Assembly: GCA_016214985.1 (NCBI GenBank)
Contig: JACRMM010000014.1
Coordinates: forward strand, 141,293-205,292
Origin: Deltaproteobacteria bacterium
GTDB taxonomy: Bacteria; Desulfobacterota; Deferrisomatia; Deferrisomatales; JACRMM01
Reading direction: 5' to 3'
DNA length: 64,000 bases
Part shown: piece after piece, positions 63,301 through 64,000 of the stretch
Layout of the letters: each line of letters begins with the position of its first letter
Numbering within the stretch: position 1 is the stretch's first letter
Notes under the pieces: generated by a model
Database searches by the model: none
The model's input: only the letters and a program-made list of their open reading frames with translations
Told to the model about the DNA's origin: nothing
Translations under genes and position numbers: made by a program

Positions 63301-64000
63301 CCGCGAGTTCCACCGGGGTTCCGGTCTCCGGGGGGTAGACGGCCGTGGCCGTCAGCACCTTCTTGTCGAAGCTGAGCGGGGTGTGCTCCTCCCACGCCGT
63401 GCCGCCGGTGATCACGTGGCGCGGGAGACCGCCGTCGACGTCGATGTCCAGCGGCGGCGTCGGGGGCCGGTGGCCCGCCACGCCCGGAATGAAGAAGGGG
63501 TACCCCGGGTTGCCGAGCTCGAGGCCGGCCTTGGCCGTGATCTGGGCCTGGCCGTTGACGATCGCGACATCGGCCTGGGGCATGGGCGCCATGGCGAGGC
63601 GCGGCATCGGCACCACCGCCGGGATGGGCGTGCCGGCGGCGACCTCGCCGTCGGGCAGGGCCCGGGCGCCGGCCACCGGGATGCCGGTCACCGGGTCGAG
63701 CTGCGTCCCCTCCTCGAACACGTCGTGGACCCGCCACAGGGCCCACATGCCCTGGGCGAAGTGGGGGTAGAAGTGGCAGTGGAAGATGGCGTCGCCCGGG
63801 GTCTTGTTCCGGTTGCCGCTGCCCCCGTGCACCATCTCGTAGGTGTAGGAGCTCCCCGGCCCGATCCCCTGGGCGTCCAGGTAGTTCGAGTTGTCGTCGT
63901 CCGGCGTGAAGAGCCACTGGTGGGAGTGGAGGTGGAAGACGTGGTGCTCCTTGCCGATGTGGAGGTTTCGAAGCTTCACGTGGTCGTTCAGGTAGCTGTG
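60329..64000 (-). CDS. Very large multicopper oxidase, 5' end outside window
   Basis: At least 1,223 residues, still open at the right edge (HSYLNDHVKLRNLHIG is the first visible sequence). Copper-ligand motifs occur several times: HVFHLHSHQW with FHCHFYPHFAQGMW near the visible start, GQHIHLVKFD, FTHDHLGPSTHQQAGLY near the middle, and FTLHGHAWQ near the C-terminus. Repeated cupredoxin domains in one giant chain resemble MnxG-type manganese oxidases and the Geobacter OmpB multicopper protein. It is probably exported; its signal peptide would be upstream of the window. Downstream SCO and cytochrome genes point to copper loading and electron transfer. The substrate is unproven. Confidence 0.85.
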   Translation of the reverse strand, partial: HSYLNDHVKLRNLHIGKEHHVFHLHSHQWLFTPDDDNSNYLDAQGIGPGSSYTYEMVHGGSGNRNKTPGDAIFHCHFYPHFAQGMWALWRVHDVFEEGTQLDPVTGIPVAGARALPDGEVAAGTPIPAVVPMPRLAMAPMPQADVAIVNGQAQITAKAGLELGNPGYPFFIPGVAGHRPPTPPLDIDVDGGLPRHVITGGTAWEEHTPLSFDKKVLTATAVYPPETGTPVELAAMAFHAFRDGANLPRIPTFTSAGAQADFEINGLPQQPGAPYADPCRTDGTANPIPLNRTYRAANIQLDMQLNKVGWHFTQSRIEALNGDVAATLAGTRPPEPFVMRANTGDCVEFFHTNLIPSVYEQDDFQIKTPTDVIGQHIHLVKFDVTSADGSANGFNYEDATLSPDEVRERIDAINAANSQPTPGTALVATAHPAFGAGPNGRWLGARTTIQRWYVDPLVNNKGEDRGLGNVFTHDHLGPSTHQQAGLYATFLVEPQGSTWHDPETGAMLGSRNTPNGDGGPTSWKADIRNGAKSTREFFLEFADFQLAYTADGKPVNPPDHIEVGLPFLVQGNNVIGPCGRTLCPEAVSSRDVGTFVVNYRNEPLALRVRDPATNLQASGLAGDLSYAFSSWISRKEAKLNSFGPYGPLTKGVSPTDPFTPLLRVYDGDSVNVRVQVGATEETHNVSIHGVKWLQEYASPNSGYRNSQAMGISEQFQLRSPVAETSRAVGVVADYRYAMDTSVDGLWNGDWGLMRSYRVRIPDLQPLPNNPVDAKIGLTITNASNFQQMCPVGAPARNYDVTAIRAADALASAAGKRDGKLVYNARALNGGPLTDPTSLLYVMTSDLGTDGRLKPGVPVEPLILRAAAGECINVKLRNRLPSNLAVPDPAFPTQTKDLAGFNTLPMIVENFNANQIGPSSWAGLHPQLVAYDVTKSDGANVGFNLPQTVLAGNTLLPTTYRWYAGEVWLDGTTLKSRPAELGAVNLTSSDPIKHSSKGAVGALIIEPAGAKWVEDGSPQDTLKRPRSRAQATVTLPDGSSFRDLVLVLQSDLNLRWKGNAPVPPSLLADDSEDSGMMAVNYKTEPLWLRLGYSPDALPVDVGNLNFRDSLSIATGEPQTPTLTAAPGQAVRLRVLNPGGQGRNSVFTLHGHAWQREPYVNDSGALGHNPFSFVRGGQEGVGPSSHWDFVLENGAGGAGGVRGDYLYRDFTPLHFENGAWGVLRVQ

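Overview
The window is visibly G+C-rich, with tightly packed genes that often overlap by four bases (ATGA or GTGA). Almost everything is on the minus strand. The only clear plus-strand genes are the LsrF-like aldolase and the aldolase/dehydrogenase at 46.2-49.2 kb. The gene set (GH57 amylase, ExeA/XrtA-type ATPase with exopolysaccharide genes, HD-GYP protein, very large multicopper oxidase with SCO proteins and a c-type cytochrome) points to an environmental Gram-negative bacterium, plausibly of the Desulfobacterota/Deltaproteobacteria. That placement is inference. No rRNA, tRNA or CRISPR array was seen.

0-17.6 kb: compatible solutes and osmotic stress. A minus-strand operon reads mscS -> treZ -> GH57 -> treY (treY runs off the left edge). 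The mscS 3' end and treZ 5' end look fused by a deletion. Next come a REP-like repeat cluster, a GNAT-deacetylase fusion and two small proteins. Then a glycosyltransferase of the glucosyl/mannosyl-(phospho)glycerate type, a membrane-protein gene split by an IS5/IS427-type element, a glycerate 2-kinase fused to a mannosyl-3-phosphoglycerate-phosphatase-like HAD domain, and a CLC chloride channel.

17.7-38.9 kb: exopolysaccharide locus. From 38887 down to 22074 the genes are almost all overlapping and probably form one transcript: ExeA/XrtA-type ATPase, HD-GYP protein, PqqD, radical SAM/SPASM enzyme, a 52-residue three-cysteine peptide, HPr-kinase-like protein, S26-like peptidase, nucleotidyltransferase, Wza, a Wzc-like protein with degraded nucleotide motifs, O-antigen ligase/polymerase, flippase, and glycosyltransferases with a PHP protein. 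A second operon follows (WbqC, LmbE deacetylase, WecA-like transferase, GT9, methyltransferase). The PqqD-rSAM-peptide-kinase-peptidase-nucleotidyltransferase block looks like a RiPP maturation module built into the polysaccharide operon. It is the most interesting part of the window.

39-49.3 kb: flavin disulfide reductase with a TVP38 protein, an M20 amidohydrolase, a TPR protein, a PilZ-associated-type small protein, and the divergent LsrF-like and aldolase/SDR pair closed by a convergent terminator.

49.3-64 kb: a secreted Ig-like protein, then an overlapping operon read from the right edge: giant multicopper oxidase (5' end outside the window) -> YVTN beta-propeller protein -> two SCO proteins -> cytochrome c/periplasmic-binding fusion -> small protein -> FtsX-like permease -> LolD-like ATPase -> polytopic membrane protein. 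This looks like a copper-dependent extracytoplasmic redox system with its own copper-delivery proteins.
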